Below are positions 26,147 through 35,081 of a DNA stretch of 64,000 nt, piece after piece (position 1 is the first letter of the stretch; each line of letters starts with the position of its first letter). The stretch spans positions 124,001 through 188,000 of the forward strand of contig NZ_NJDE01000008.1 in the NCBI RefSeq assembly GCF_002205895.1, given 5' to 3'. The stretch comes from Saccharibacillus sp. O23 (lineage in GTDB: Bacteria > Bacillota > Bacilli > Paenibacillales > Paenibacillaceae). The notes below the pieces were generated by a model. That model was not told the origin of the DNA, ran no database searches, and saw only the letters and a program-made list of their open reading frames with translations. A program made the translations under genes and the position numbers.

Positions 26147-28498
26147 GTGAAAAAAGCGACAAAACTGCTTCTTGCTTCATCCCTGCTCCTGTCGGCGCTT
26201 CCGGCAGGCTTGACGCAGGCCGAAGAAGCCACGCTCACCCGCGCTCAGGTCGTCGATTATCTGCTGAGCATTACCGACGATTACGCGCCGAACGTGGCCA
26301 AGACCGATATTCTCAAAGGCGACGCCAAAGGCAACACCGCCGAAAGCCGTCCGGTCTCTCTCATCGAAGCGCTGATCATGCTCGGCCGCGCGTTCCCGAA
26401 CCTGCCGACGCCGGTCGGCAACGATCTGCGCCAGGTCGGCACGCCGGCGACGTTCAGCGACGTTCCGAACTGGGCGCAGACGGAACTGGCCAGACTCGCC
26501 AAAGCAGGCATCGTCAACGGCACGACCGAAGGCAAACTGGGTTCTTCCGATCCGGTCACGCTGGAGCAGCTTCAGACGTTCGCTCACCGTGCGATGGCGC
26601 TGGAAGGCACCAACCCGCGCGACGACTACTACGAATACATAAACAAAGATTGGTTGAACAAGTCCACGATCGACGCGGGCGAAATGAGCAACGGCGTGTT
26701 CAACGAGCTGACCGTCGGCAACGACAAACGGATCAGCGCCATGATCGACCAGATCGCTGCCGCTCCGCAAACGAGCGGTTCCGTCGAGCAGAAGATCGCG
26801 GACTTCTACGGCAACGCGCTCGATATCGAACACCGCAACAAGCAGGGCATCGAACCGATCAAACCTTACCTCAAAGCGATCGACGAAGCGACCACCGTTC
26901 AGCAGTTGTTCGACGCGACGATGAAGACCGAAGACAAGTTGGCCGTCGGTTCGCTGATGTCGTTCGGCATTATGAGCGACGCCAAGAACAGCAGCGTTAA
27001 TGCGCTGTATTTCGGCGCGCTCGCGACGACGCTGGACAAAAACAGCTACATGTCGGGAGACGCCAAGACCGAAGAAGCCTACAAAGCCTATCTGGCGGGA
27101 CTGCTCAAACTGGCCGGCAGCGACGAGAAAAGCGCGCAGCAGCAAGCCGACGCGATGTTCGCGTTCGAGAAACAGCTTGCGGAGGCATCGATGGACCCGC
27201 AGGATCAAGGCGACGTCGCCAAATATTATAATCCGTATACGCGCGCGCAGTTCAAAGCTTTGTTCCCTACCGTCGACGTGGACAAGATGCTGCAAGAAGT
27301 CGGACTCGGCAAAGCGGACAAAGTCATCGTGACGGATGTCGGCTTGGCCAAAAAATCCGCAGAACTGCTGACCGACAAAAATCTCGATACGCTGAAAACG
27401 TATGCCAAAGTGATGCTGCTGAACAGCACCGGCGGCGTATTGTCCGAAGACTTCGAGAAATTGTCGCAGGACTTCCAAGCAAAGATGTACGGCATTCAAG
27501 GCGAGAAGACCCGTCAGCAAAAAGCGGTCGCTCTGACGCAGAGCGTGATGAGCGATGACCTCGGCCGGATGTTCACGGAACGTTACTTCAGCCCGGAAGC
27601 GAAGCAGGACGTCGAGAAAATGGTGCAGCAGTTTATAGGCGTATACAAACAGCGGATTCAGAACTTGGATTGGATGTCCGAGACGACCAAAGCCAAAGCG
27701 ATCAAAAAGCTGGATACCATGAAGGTCAAAGTCGGTTATCCGGACAAATGGGACGACAGCCTGAAAGACGTGCAGATCGTTTCGGTCAAAAACGGCGGCT
27801 CGCTTCTCGACAACTTCGTCGCGATCAACAAAGCGGCCAGAGACAAAATGATCGCTTCGCTCGGACAACCGGTCGACAAAGAAGCTTGGGGGCTCAGCGT
27901 CTATACCGTAAACGCTTATTACAGCCCTTTGAATAACGAGATCGTATTCCCGGCCGGGATTCTGCAAGCGCCGTTCTACGATATCGAAGCGAAACACGAA
28001 ACGAACATGGGCGCGATCGGCATGGTTATCGCCCACGAGATCAGTCACGCTTTCGACAATATGGGCGCGTCTTACGACGAGAACGGCAACGCCGCGGATT
28101 GGTGGACGGCAGAAGACTACAAGAAGTTCCAAGAGAAACTTCAGCGCGTGGTCGAATATTACGACGGCGTGGAGATCATGCCGGGCGTGCAGAATAACGG
28201 CAAGCTGACCGTCAGCGAGAACGTCGCCGACCTCGGAGGCATGGCCGCGTCGCTTCAAGTGCTGTCGCAGACGCCGAACGCGGACTACAAAGCTTATTTC
28301 GAAGGCTATGCCACGATCTGGCGCATGACCATGAACCGCGAAGTCGCCGCTTACTACTCGACGATCGACACCCACTCGGCGAACAAAGTCCGCGTCAACC
28401 GTACGATCGGCAACTTCCCGCAGTTCTACGAAGCGTACGGCGTCACCGACAAAGACGCGATGTTCGTCGCGCCGGAAGATCGGGTAAGCATCTGGTAA
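26147..28498 (+). CDS. Secreted M13 (neprilysin-like) metallopeptidase with an SLH domain
   Basis: This 783-residue zinc peptidase starts at a GTG (26147) behind GAGGAGG and carries a signal peptide ending at about LTQA-EEA. An S-layer-homology region (about 25-165, clearest at FSDVPNWAQTELARLAKAGI) should bind the enzyme to the cell wall. The M13 domain starts near DDYYEYINKDWL. The zinc motif is HEISH (His630, Glu631, His634), the third ligand is Glu691 in ENVADLGG, and the typical C-terminal end is present. The peptidase would cut short peptides at the cell surface. M13 enzymes with an SLH domain are not common. It is flanked by its own terminators. Confidence 0.92.
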   Translation: MKKATKLLLASSLLLSALPAGLTQAEEATLTRAQVVDYLLSITDDYAPNVAKTDILKGDAKGNTAESRPVSLIEALIMLGRAFPNLPTPVGNDLRQVGTPATFSDVPNWAQTELARLAKAGIVNGTTEGKLGSSDPVTLEQLQTFAHRAMALEGTNPRDDYYEYINKDWLNKSTIDAGEMSNGVFNELTVGNDKRISAMIDQIAAAPQTSGSVEQKIADFYGNALDIEHRNKQGIEPIKPYLKAIDEATTVQQLFDATMKTEDKLAVGSLMSFGIMSDAKNSSVNALYFGALATTLDKNSYMSGDAKTEEAYKAYLAGLLKLAGSDEKSAQQQADAMFAFEKQLAEASMDPQDQGDVAKYYNPYTRAQFKALFPTVDVDKMLQEVGLGKADKVIVTDVGLAKKSAELLTDKNLDTLKTYAKVMLLNSTGGVLSEDFEKLSQDFQAKMYGIQGEKTRQQKAVALTQSVMSDDLGRMFTERYFSPEAKQDVEKMVQQFIGVYKQRIQNLDWMSETTKAKAIKKLDTMKVKVGYPDKWDDSLKDVQIVSVKNGGSLLDNFVAINKAARDKMIASLGQPVDKEAWGLSVYTVNAYYSPLNNEIVFPAGILQAPFYDIEAKHETNMGAIGMVIAHEISHAFDNMGASYDENGNAADWWTAEDYKKFQEKLQRVVEYYDGVEIMPGVQNNGKLTVSENVADLGGMAASLQVLSQTPNADYKAYFEGYATIWRMTMNREVAAYYSTIDTHSANKVRVNRTIGNFPQFYEAYGVTDKDAMFVAPEDRVSIW

Positions 28499-28541
28499 GA
28501 CCGAACTTTTTAGCTGTCGTTATTCGGTTATCGATCAAATA

Positions 28542-28593
28542 AATACCGCCGGACCTTTCCTGTAACCTAATCAGGGGGGCCGGCGGTATTTTT
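28542..28593. terminator. Bidirectional terminator between the M13 peptidase and a small convergent gene
   Basis: AATACCGCCGG and CCGGCGGTATT form an 11-base stem. TTT follows on the plus strand. On the minus strand the stem is followed by TATTTGAT, so it could serve both genes, better for the plus strand. Confidence 0.75.
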
Positions 28594-28598
28594 CGGTT

Positions 28599-28745
28599 TT
28601 ATTCGGGTTTGGCGAATAGATGCGCGATGACGAGCAGCAGGCCGATCGTCCCCATGAACAAAGTGACGCCTTCCATGCCTAAGGAACAAAAGTGAAAAAT
28701 GATCGCGAACAGCATCACGCCGATTCCGAGTCGGTAGTATTTCAT
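28599..28745 (-). CDS. Small two-helix membrane protein (48 residues)
   Basis: The peptide consists almost only of two hydrophobic helices (LGIGVMLFAIIFHFC and GTIGLLLVIAHLFA) with a short turn. The ATG at 28745 lies 8 bases after GGAG; an in-frame ATG at 28814 has no ribosome site. No family is recognised, though small proteins of this shape are common in Bacillales. It is convergent with the M13 gene and shares its terminator. The gap 28746-29073 upstream holds nothing recognisable except a short palindrome, AACGAAATTCGTT, near 28928. Confidence 0.6.
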   Translation of the reverse strand: MKYYRLGIGVMLFAIIFHFCSLGMEGVTLFMGTIGLLLVIAHLFAKPE

Positions 28746-29073
28746 GAAATGCTCTCCTTTTCCGATCGAGAAATAGATGACGATGCGATGACGGACAAAA
28801 AGATCTGGATTCATCTTCGATCGTATTTTTCGTTAGCCAACTTGTACGATAACATAAGATATACATATCCAAAATAGAGATAAGGTTCCAATTTTTCCGA
28901 TTCAAAAAAGCCCCAAAGTCTCAGTAACGAAATTCGTTTCGAAGCGTTTATGTCTATCTAAATAAACAACATGAATCCATACGAAAGCAACCGGGCTCCA
29001 TAGAAGAACGGCGGCTATTCATGGTTTAATCTCGGTGGAAAGATATTCGAAACAACCGGAGAGGATGACCGAT

Positions 29074-30237
29074 ATGAGCTTTAACGCGCCGCTCGGCCTG
29101 AAGCCCGCGATGGGCTGGAATTCGTGGAATACGTTTACGTGGGACATCAACGAACAATTGATTCGGGACGCGGCCGACCGCTTCGTTTCCGACGGTTATC
29201 GGGACGCGGGGTACGAATACATCGTCATCGACGACTGTTGGAGCCTTCGGGATCGCGACGAACAAGGAAATCTGGTCGTCGATCCGGAGAAATTCCCGAG
29301 CGGAATGAGAGCGCTTGCGGATTATATCCACGGGAAAGGTCTGAAGTTCGGCATGTATTCCTGCGTCGGCACCCACACCTGCGCCGGACATCCGGGCAGC
29401 TTCGAACACGAGTTTCAGGATGCGGCGCTGTTTGCGGAATGGGGCGTCGATTTCCTCAAATACGATTACTGCTTCAAGCCGCGCCATATGTCGGGAGAGC
29501 TGCTGTACAAACGCATGAGTTTGGCGCTCAAGAACTGCGGCCGCGAGATTCTGTTCTCGGCATGCAACTGGGGCGAAGACGGAGTGTACGAATGGATTCG
29601 CGAATCGGGCGCGCATATGTACCGCTCGACCGAAGACATTCGCGACAACTGGGAATCGATCAAGAAGTTGGCCCTTTCCCAGCTCGGCAAACAAAGCTAT
29701 ACCGGCTCTTTTTGCCACAACGATATGGATATGCTCGTCGTCGGCATGTACGGCGGCAGCAACAGCGACTTTATCGGTAGCATCGGAGGATGCAGCGATA
29801 TCGAATACAAAACGCATTTCTCGCTGTGGAGCCTGATGGGTTCGCCGCTGATGATCGGCTGCGATATTCGCAAAGACCAGCCGGCCGCGCGGGAAATCCT
29901 ACTGAACCCGGATCTGATCGCGATCAATCAGGATCTCGAAAGCCGGGGCGCTTACCGGATCAAACCGGAACCGCAGTGGTTCCATGACGACGACGTGTTC
30001 ATGCTGGTCAAAGTGCTGACGGACGGCGATCTCGCGATCGGATTCTTCAACCTGAGCGATAGCGCTCGCGAGATCTCGCTGCAGTTCTGGGATACGGGTC
30101 TGCCTTACGCTTCGGGCTTCTCTTTGTCGATGTACGACTGCTGGGAGCATCGGGAGCTGGGCGTGTTCCGCGAGCGTTACGCGCCGACCGTCGGCGCGCA
30201 CGACTGCCATATAGTTCGGGCCAAGCTGGTGCGCTGA
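29074..30237 (+). CDS. Alpha-galactosidase, glycoside hydrolase family 27
   Basis: The 387-residue cytoplasmic enzyme removes terminal alpha-galactosyl residues, for example from raffinose-type sugars or galactomannan. It opens with the family signature GLKPAMGWNSWNTF. The nucleophile Asp131 lies in LKYDYC and the acid/base Asp188 in RSTEDIRDNW. A beta-sandwich closes the protein. I start at the ATG at 29074, 9 bases after GAGAGG; two in-frame ATGs upstream sit on or before that site. No signal peptide. A small zinc-ribbon gene follows after one base. The convergent AraC gene downstream may be its regulator. Confidence 0.92.
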   Translation: MSFNAPLGLKPAMGWNSWNTFTWDINEQLIRDAADRFVSDGYRDAGYEYIVIDDCWSLRDRDEQGNLVVDPEKFPSGMRALADYIHGKGLKFGMYSCVGTHTCAGHPGSFEHEFQDAALFAEWGVDFLKYDYCFKPRHMSGELLYKRMSLALKNCGREILFSACNWGEDGVYEWIRESGAHMYRSTEDIRDNWESIKKLALSQLGKQSYTGSFCHNDMDMLVVGMYGGSNSDFIGSIGGCSDIEYKTHFSLWSLMGSPLMIGCDIRKDQPAAREILLNPDLIAINQDLESRGAYRIKPEPQWFHDDDVFMLVKVLTDGDLAIGFFNLSDSAREISLQFWDTGLPYASGFSLSMYDCWEHRELGVFRERYAPTVGAHDCHIVRAKLVR

Positions 30238-30238
30238 C

Positions 30239-30442
30239 GTGGCTAGCGACCGTTTCTGCTTGACCTGCGGCGTCCCGCTGGAATCCGACGATATCGCGCT
30301 CTATATGAAGCTGATCTCCCGGATGGACCGCCGCTTCGTCTGCCTCGACTGTCTCGGCCGCAGACTGAACTGCGAAAGGGATACGCTGGAGAAACTGATC
30401 GCGTACTACCGGCAGTCGGGCCGCTGCGTGCTGTTCCGTTAA
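30239..30442 (+). CDS. Small zinc-ribbon-like protein (67 residues)
   Basis: The protein has two Cys pairs (CLTCG near the N-terminus and CLDC in the middle) plus two more Cys, so it could bind zinc. The start is a GTG one base after the stop of the alpha-galactosidase gene, which suggests translational coupling. Similar small Cys-pair proteins occur next to metabolic genes in Paenibacillus, as far as I recall; no function is known to me. Its stop shares the bases TTAA with the stop of the convergent AraC gene. Confidence 0.7.
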   Translation: MASDRFCLTCGVPLESDDIALYMKLISRMDRRFVCLDCLGRRLNCERDTLEKLIAYYRQSGRCVLFR

Positions 30443-31254
30443 TGCGGACTCGCGTGCAGCGCCCGGTAAGCGGTCGGCGATACGGAAACGGCTTTTTTGA
30501 ACGTTTTGGAAAAATGCAGCGGATCGCCGTAACCGACCGAATACGCGACCGACTGGACCGACAAATCGCCGCCGCGCAGCAGTTCGCAGGCGCGTTCGAT
30601 CCGAACGCCGGCGATATAAGCGGACACCGAGCGGCCGGTCGCTTCTTTAAACAGCCGAAACAAATAGCTGCGTTCGATCTTGGCGGCTCCCGCGATCTCC
30701 TGAACCGTCAGCGAAGAGTTCCAATAATTCCGCTCCACGTACGTCTTGGCGACCCGAACATAATCGGTCGCCTCTTCTTCGTGCCGAGCGTACCGCTCCG
30801 CGTAATGCGACAGCAGCAGCCGGAGTCCCGCATCCGTACGCAGACGCTCGAACGGCTTGACGCCGGGACTCCACGAAGTATGGAACAAACTGCCCAGATC
30901 CGGAGCCGCCAGTGTCGCGACGGCCACGGGATGCTCCGGTTCGAACGCCGCCAGCGCAAGCAGCCGCCTCGCCTCCTCGCCCGCGAACTCGTTCCAGACG
31001 TATTCCCACGGATCGAGCAGATCCGGATAGTAATACACTTCGCATCCGGGAAAAATCACAAAGCTGTCGCCCGGACCGAGCCGGTACGCCGCTCCGCCCG
31101 TCTCGAACGTGCCGAAGCCTTCGACGATGTAATGCAGGGCGTACACGTCGCGCACGCCGGGTCCCCATTGATGCAGATTCGCCGGTTTGTGACCGCCGGC
31201 TAAGCAGCTCAGGCCGCCGGATACGTATTCGCCTCGGCCGGGTAACCGATCCAT
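30439..31254 (-). CDS. AraC-family regulator with cupin sensor domain
   Basis: The 271-residue protein has an N-terminal sugar-binding cupin (about 20-150) and an AraC DNA-binding domain with two helix-turn-helices at about 165-268 (SLTVQEIAGAAKIERSYLFR and SVQSVAYSVGYGDPLHFSK). The ATG follows AAAGGAG. It converges on and overlaps by 4 bases the small gene downstream of the alpha-galactosidase, so it may control that locus, but a role elsewhere is possible. Most such proteins activate carbohydrate genes on sensing a sugar. Confidence 0.9.
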   Translation of the reverse strand: MDRLPGRGEYVSGGLSCLAGGHKPANLHQWGPGVRDVYALHYIVEGFGTFETGGAAYRLGPGDSFVIFPGCEVYYYPDLLDPWEYVWNEFAGEEARRLLALAAFEPEHPVAVATLAAPDLGSLFHTSWSPGVKPFERLRTDAGLRLLLSHYAERYARHEEEATDYVRVAKTYVERNYWNSSLTVQEIAGAAKIERSYLFRLFKEATGRSVSAYIAGVRIERACELLRGGDLSVQSVAYSVGYGDPLHFSKTFKKAVSVSPTAYRALHASPH

Positions 31255-31375
31255 GTGATGGCTCCTTTCTCGTATTCGGGAATTTATGAAAGTACGCGGA
31301 GCGCGTCAGATCATGTTTCGAACTCGAACTCATCTTCGCCCGCTAAAAATTCGCACCGGCTGGCAGACTCGCAGG

Positions 31376-31564
31376 AAATGTTGACGTTACGTCAACATTT
31401 TCTCTCTTTTTAAAGGATATGAGAAGGAATGTTGACGTTTCGCCAGCAATTTATGCGTTATAGGCCGGAATTATAGGAAAAACGTTGAAAATGCTGACGT
31501 TTCGTCAACAATTGCGCGAATATGCGTTTTTCAGGCTCGAAATGTTGACGTTTCGTCAGTATTT
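31376..31564. repeat. Four-palindrome intergenic element, copy 3 (TGTTGACG family)
   Basis: Four palindromes are centred at about 31388, 31439, 31501 and 31552, spaced 51, 62 and 51 bases. The first is perfect: arms AAATGTTGACGT and its complement around a single T. The others are slightly decayed (CGTCAACA, CGCCAGCA and CGTCAGTA as right arms). The flank GCAGACTCGCAG before the first unit recurs at 36794. The gap 31255-31790 holds only this element and the hairpin at 31689. Confidence 0.82.
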
Positions 31565-31688
31565 GATAACTGCCGTTATCTCCAGCGCCTGCTCCCCTCC
31601 GCCACACGTCATTCTCCTCTCAAGCTCTATGCTTCCATACTATCAGATTCCGGGTTAAAAGCGCGCAGCGCAAAGAAAGCGGGCTTAA

Positions 31689-31729
31689 CGCCGGAAAAGC
31701 GCGTTCATGTCTGAACGTCTTTTCCGGCG
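31689..31729 (-). terminator. Hairpin downstream of the small SDR gene
   Basis: CGCCGGAAAAG and its complement form an 11-base stem with an inner stem GTTCA/TGAAC. It lies about 60 bases past the stop at 31791. There is no clean T run on the minus strand. Confidence 0.55.
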
Positions 31730-31790
31730 CAAGCACGCTTTCGGTTCGTCGGTCGTCGGAAAGTCGGTCTATCGAGAGAGGATACGTGCG

Positions 31791-32558
31791 CTACCAAGGC
31801 CATTCCCGGCCTTGGTAGTCGCGCATAACCAGCCGGTCTTCGTCGATCGCATGAGGTTTGTCGTCCCACGGCAGCGCGCTGCCGAGAAAATACTCCAGCG
31901 CGGACGCCGCCGATTCCGCCGGTTCCAGTTCGGCTTCCTCGTTGCGGGTGCCGGACATGTACGTCCGCAGCCAACCCGGATGATACAGCCGGAACGTATA
32001 GCCTTCCGGCCGCAGGCGGTCGAACAGCATGCGGACGCCGCGGTTCAAAGCCGCTTTGGACATGCAGTAGCCGAACCACGCGGTGCGTTCCGCTTTGCCG
32101 ATGCTGCCCGCTTCGGAAGAGACGTAGCACAGCCGTTTGAGTTCGCCGCGTTCCAGCAGCGGCAGAAACGCTTCGCTCATGCGAATCGGACCGAGCGCGT
32201 TGACCTGATACAGGCGCATCATCTCGTCGTAATCCTGCGGGATGCGGATCGAATCTTCGCTGCGCTCCGTGATCACGCCCGCGTTATTGATCAGCAGATC
32301 GAGGCTGCGAGTGCGTTCTTCCACGGCAGCCGCGGCCGCCAGCACGGAAGAGTCGCTCGACACGTCGAGCGGCAGGATCACCAGCAGATCCGGATAGCGG
32401 GCTTGCAGTTCTTGAAGCTGCGGCCAGTCCGGCAGATAGCTGCCGGCGAACACGCGCCAGCCGCGCGCCACCAGCCCTTCGGCAAGCGCTAGGCCCAGCC
32501 CGCGATCCGCGCCGGTCACGACGGCATTGCCGCCGGTATGAGTAGAAGATTCGTTCAT
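31791..32558 (-). CDS. Short-chain dehydrogenase/reductase (catalytically complete of a pair)
   Basis: The 255-residue SDR has the cofactor motif TGADRGLG at residues 15-22, NNAG at about 91, the active-site Ser near 147 (VSSEAGS) and Tyr164-x-x-x-Lys168 in YCMSK. The ATG follows AAGGAGG. It is the third gene of a likely operon after an AraC regulator and a larger SDR-like gene. It shares with that larger neighbour sequences such as REGYTFRLYDPG versus PEGYTFRLYHPG, so the two arose by duplication. The substrate is unknown; sugar or polyol is a guess from the regulator. Confidence 0.88.
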   Translation of the reverse strand: MNESSTHTGGNAVVTGADRGLGLALAEGLVARGWRVFAGSYLPDWPQLQELQARYPDLLVILPLDVSSDSSVLAAAAAVEERTRSLDLLINNAGVITERSEDSIRIPQDYDEMMRLYQVNALGPIRMSEAFLPLLERGELKRLCYVSSEAGSIGKAERTAWFGYCMSKAALNRGVRMLFDRLRPEGYTFRLYHPGWLRTYMSGTRNEEAELEPAESAASALEYFLGSALPWDDKPHAIDEDRLVMRDYQGREWPW

Positions 32559-32608
32559 CGGGAATCGACCTCCTTATATCCTTTCGACTCTTAATCAGAG
32601 GCTTGCGT

Positions 32609-33991
32609 TCAGAACGGCCATTCTTCGCCTCGGCTTCCGGTCAGCACCAGCCGTCCTTCGTCGGCATGCGGATTCGCGAAGAATCCGGCGGCAAAACGCG
32701 CCGATTCCGCCGTCAAGCTCGGCAGCGAAGCCATCGCGTCGCCGGCGGCCGCCGCGCTTCCGCCCGCTTCGCGGCCGATCGGAGCCGCCGAACGCAGCGG
32801 CGAAAGGCCCGGGTCGTACAGCCGGAACGTGTAGCCTTCCCGGCGCAGGTCGTTGAATAGCAGCTTCGCCTGCATATGCAGCGCCGTCCGCGCCATCGCG
32901 CGCCCGATCGGCGCGGACGCGTCGCCCGCGGAGACGCTGCCTTCGTGCGACGACACGAAGCAGATGCGTTTGAGCCCGCCTGCCGCTTCCATGAGCGGCA
33001 GCAGACGTTCCGCCGCTTGCAGCGGCGTCAGCGCGTACGTCGCGTAATCGCGCAGACGTCCTTCGGTCGTATCCGCCCCGTCGAAAGGCGAAGACCACGG
33101 CTCCGCCGGGTTCGCGCCGGCGGAACCGCTCGCCGGAGCGCCTTCAAGCGCGGCGGACTGGGTCCCGCCGAGCCGCCCCGGCGCATGATCGCGCGGCGCG
33201 GATTCGGCCGCAGCCGCCGGCAAAGCTTCTCCCCGAGCGGGCCCGGGCTCGCCCGCATTCAACACCAGCAGATCGATGCGGCCCGCCAGCTCGGCCGTCA
33301 GACGCGCCGCTTGCTCCAGCGCGCCCGGCCGCGAAGCGTCCAGCGGCACCGCGCGCAGCCGGCCGTGACCCGGCAGCGGAGCGGCGGCAGATGCCGGGCC
33401 GCCGCTTGCTCCATCGCTACGCGGTCCGTCAGATCCCGGACCGCCAGCTTCCTCCGCGAAAGCTCCCGCGCCGAGAGGCGCGCCCGCTTCTGCGGCGGCC
33501 GTATCCGCCGCGCGTTCGTTCCCCGCGCGGCCTTGTCCGGCTTCGCCCGCGAAGATATCGGCGGCTGCCGAATCCTCGTCCGTCCGCCGTTCGTTCGTCT
33601 CCGGTCCGAAAGCGACCGAACCTTCGAAATCGTTCAAACCCGAAGTTCCCGTGCCTGTCGGAACTTGAGAATTTTCTCCGATCTTCGGTCCGTCCGTTTC
33701 TCCGCCGCTTCCTTCGATTTCGCCGTAAGCGGCCGGACGATTGTCGCAGGCCGCCCCGGCTTCGTTCGAGGCTTGATCTTGGCGCAGCCAATCCGACAGC
33801 GAACGTTTGCCGCCGTCTTCCGCCCGACCGCGATCCGGGGCGTCCGTCGTATCTTCGGTTCGAGCGCTCGCGCCGGGGTCCGATGCCTCCGGATCGCCTC
33901 CGATCACGTTCCAGCCCCGGGAGACCAATTCGCGTCCCAACGCCGCGCCGAACGGTTCGCGCAGATTCAGAATCCATGCCACTCTATCCAC
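32609..33991 (-). CDS. SDR-like protein with lost active site and two long disordered inserts
   Basis: The 460-residue protein keeps SDR landmarks: a first strand VAWILNL, LLVLNAG near 241-247, VSSHEGS near 347 and the C-terminal REGYTFRLYDPG. Two Ala/Gly/Glu/Ser-rich stretches, about 33-210 and 247-305, swell it to almost twice the normal length. The glycine-rich cofactor motif is replaced by NLREPFGAALG, and where the catalytic Tyr and Lys should stand there is PIGRAMARTALH. It is thus probably not an oxidoreductase. The start is a GTG at 33991 behind AAGGAGG; an ATG at 34051 lacks such a site. It lies between AraC and the intact SDR paralogue, with about 50-base gaps. Confidence 0.78.
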   Translation of the reverse strand: MDRVAWILNLREPFGAALGRELVSRGWNVIGGDPEASDPGASARTEDTTDAPDRGRAEDGGKRSLSDWLRQDQASNEAGAACDNRPAAYGEIEGSGGETDGPKIGENSQVPTGTGTSGLNDFEGSVAFGPETNERRTDEDSAAADIFAGEAGQGRAGNERAADTAAAEAGAPLGAGAFAEEAGGPGSDGPRSDGASGGPASAAAPLPGHGRLRAVPLDASRPGALEQAARLTAELAGRIDLLVLNAGEPGPARGEALPAAAAESAPRDHAPGRLGGTQSAALEGAPASGSAGANPAEPWSSPFDGADTTEGRLRDYATYALTPLQAAERLLPLMEAAGGLKRICFVSSHEGSVSAGDASAPIGRAMARTALHMQAKLLFNDLRREGYTFRLYDPGLSPLRSAAPIGREAGGSAAAAGDAMASLPSLTAESARFAAGFFANPHADEGRLVLTGSRGEEWPF

Positions 33992-34043
33992 GGTATGTTC
34001 CTCCTTCGCTTCGGGTTCGTTCCGCGAATGTCGACCGTTTCGC

Positions 34044-34940
34044 TTATGCATTTATACCTTCCGCCGAACCGTTCGACTCGGTTCGGACGGATTCTTCTCT
34101 TTTTTGTTTGTCGCCGCTTGCCTGCCTCCGGTAATCGGTCGGCGTGGATCCCGCGTGTTTTTTGAACTGTTTGGAGAAATAGAACGTATCGTTAAAGCCC
34201 AACTGCTGCGCCACTTCCGCAACGGAAGACGTCGTCGTGGCCAGCAATCTTTTGGCTTTTTCGATTTTTTTGTGCGTCGCGTATTGGATCGGCGGCATCC
34301 CCGCATACTGCTTGAACATGCGGATAAACGAGTTCGGATGCATATACGCGATATCGGCCAATTCTTCGACCGTGACGTTGCGCGCGAGATGCTCGTCGAT
34401 ATAACCCAGCACCTCGGTCAGCTTGTCGATCGGGGAAGCGTTTTTGAACAAAACTTTCTCGGCTTCCACGTTCAGGCTATCGATATAGCAGGCGATCAAT
34501 TCCATGAGTTTGCTTTTGGCGAGCAGCTTGGCGCAGACCGCGTCGGAATTGGCGTACTCCGCGAGTTCCGCGAAGATCTTCGCCAGCCGATCGGGCTGAG
34601 CCGGCATGCAGCGGGGATTCAGATCCAGCAGTTTGAACAGATTGATGCCGCCGACATGCGCCGTGAAATGGCACCAATATTTCTCGAACGGCCGATCGCT
34701 GATTACGGAATACGATTGATTGACGCCTTCCGGCATCAGGAACAGTTCCCCCGGCAGCGGATAATATTCGCGGTCCCCGATCTTCAGCCAGCCTTCGCCT
34801 TCGCAGATGAAATAAAATTTGCTGTAATCGGGCGTATAATCGATATCGCTCCAATCCGGCGCGCATACGTTATGATGGGCCGTGATCAGCTCGACTTCGA
34901 GGTTGGACAGATAATTCGATAACAATGCGCGACGGTCCAT
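34044..34940 (-). CDS. AraC-family regulator, divergent from the fucosidase gene
   Basis: The 298-residue protein has a cupin-type sensor domain (about 20-150; ICEGEGWLKIGDREYYPLPG is typical) and a C-terminal AraC domain at about 190-288 (TVEELADIAYMHPNSFIRMF and SVAEVAQQLGFNDTFYFSKQ). The ATG follows AAGGAGGG. It is divergent from the GH29 gene with a 141-base gap and probably starts an operon with two SDR genes. It is the best candidate for activating both directions in response to fucose or a fucoside, by position. Confidence 0.92.
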   Translation of the reverse strand: MDRRALLSNYLSNLEVELITAHHNVCAPDWSDIDYTPDYSKFYFICEGEGWLKIGDREYYPLPGELFLMPEGVNQSYSVISDRPFEKYWCHFTAHVGGINLFKLLDLNPRCMPAQPDRLAKIFAELAEYANSDAVCAKLLAKSKLMELIACYIDSLNVEAEKVLFKNASPIDKLTEVLGYIDEHLARNVTVEELADIAYMHPNSFIRMFKQYAGMPPIQYATHKKIEKAKRLLATTTSSVAEVAQQLGFNDTFYFSKQFKKHAGSTPTDYRRQASGDKQKREESVRTESNGSAEGINA

Positions 34941-35081
34941 CTCACGCCCTCCTTGCTCCTTGCTATTTTTGTACAGGATGCCGCTATTAATCTACATTCT
35001 AACGCGCGTCGGCTCCCCGTATACTGATAATCAATCATCCAACATTCCTCGACGGAAAAACAAGGAGGCTGCATTCGAACG

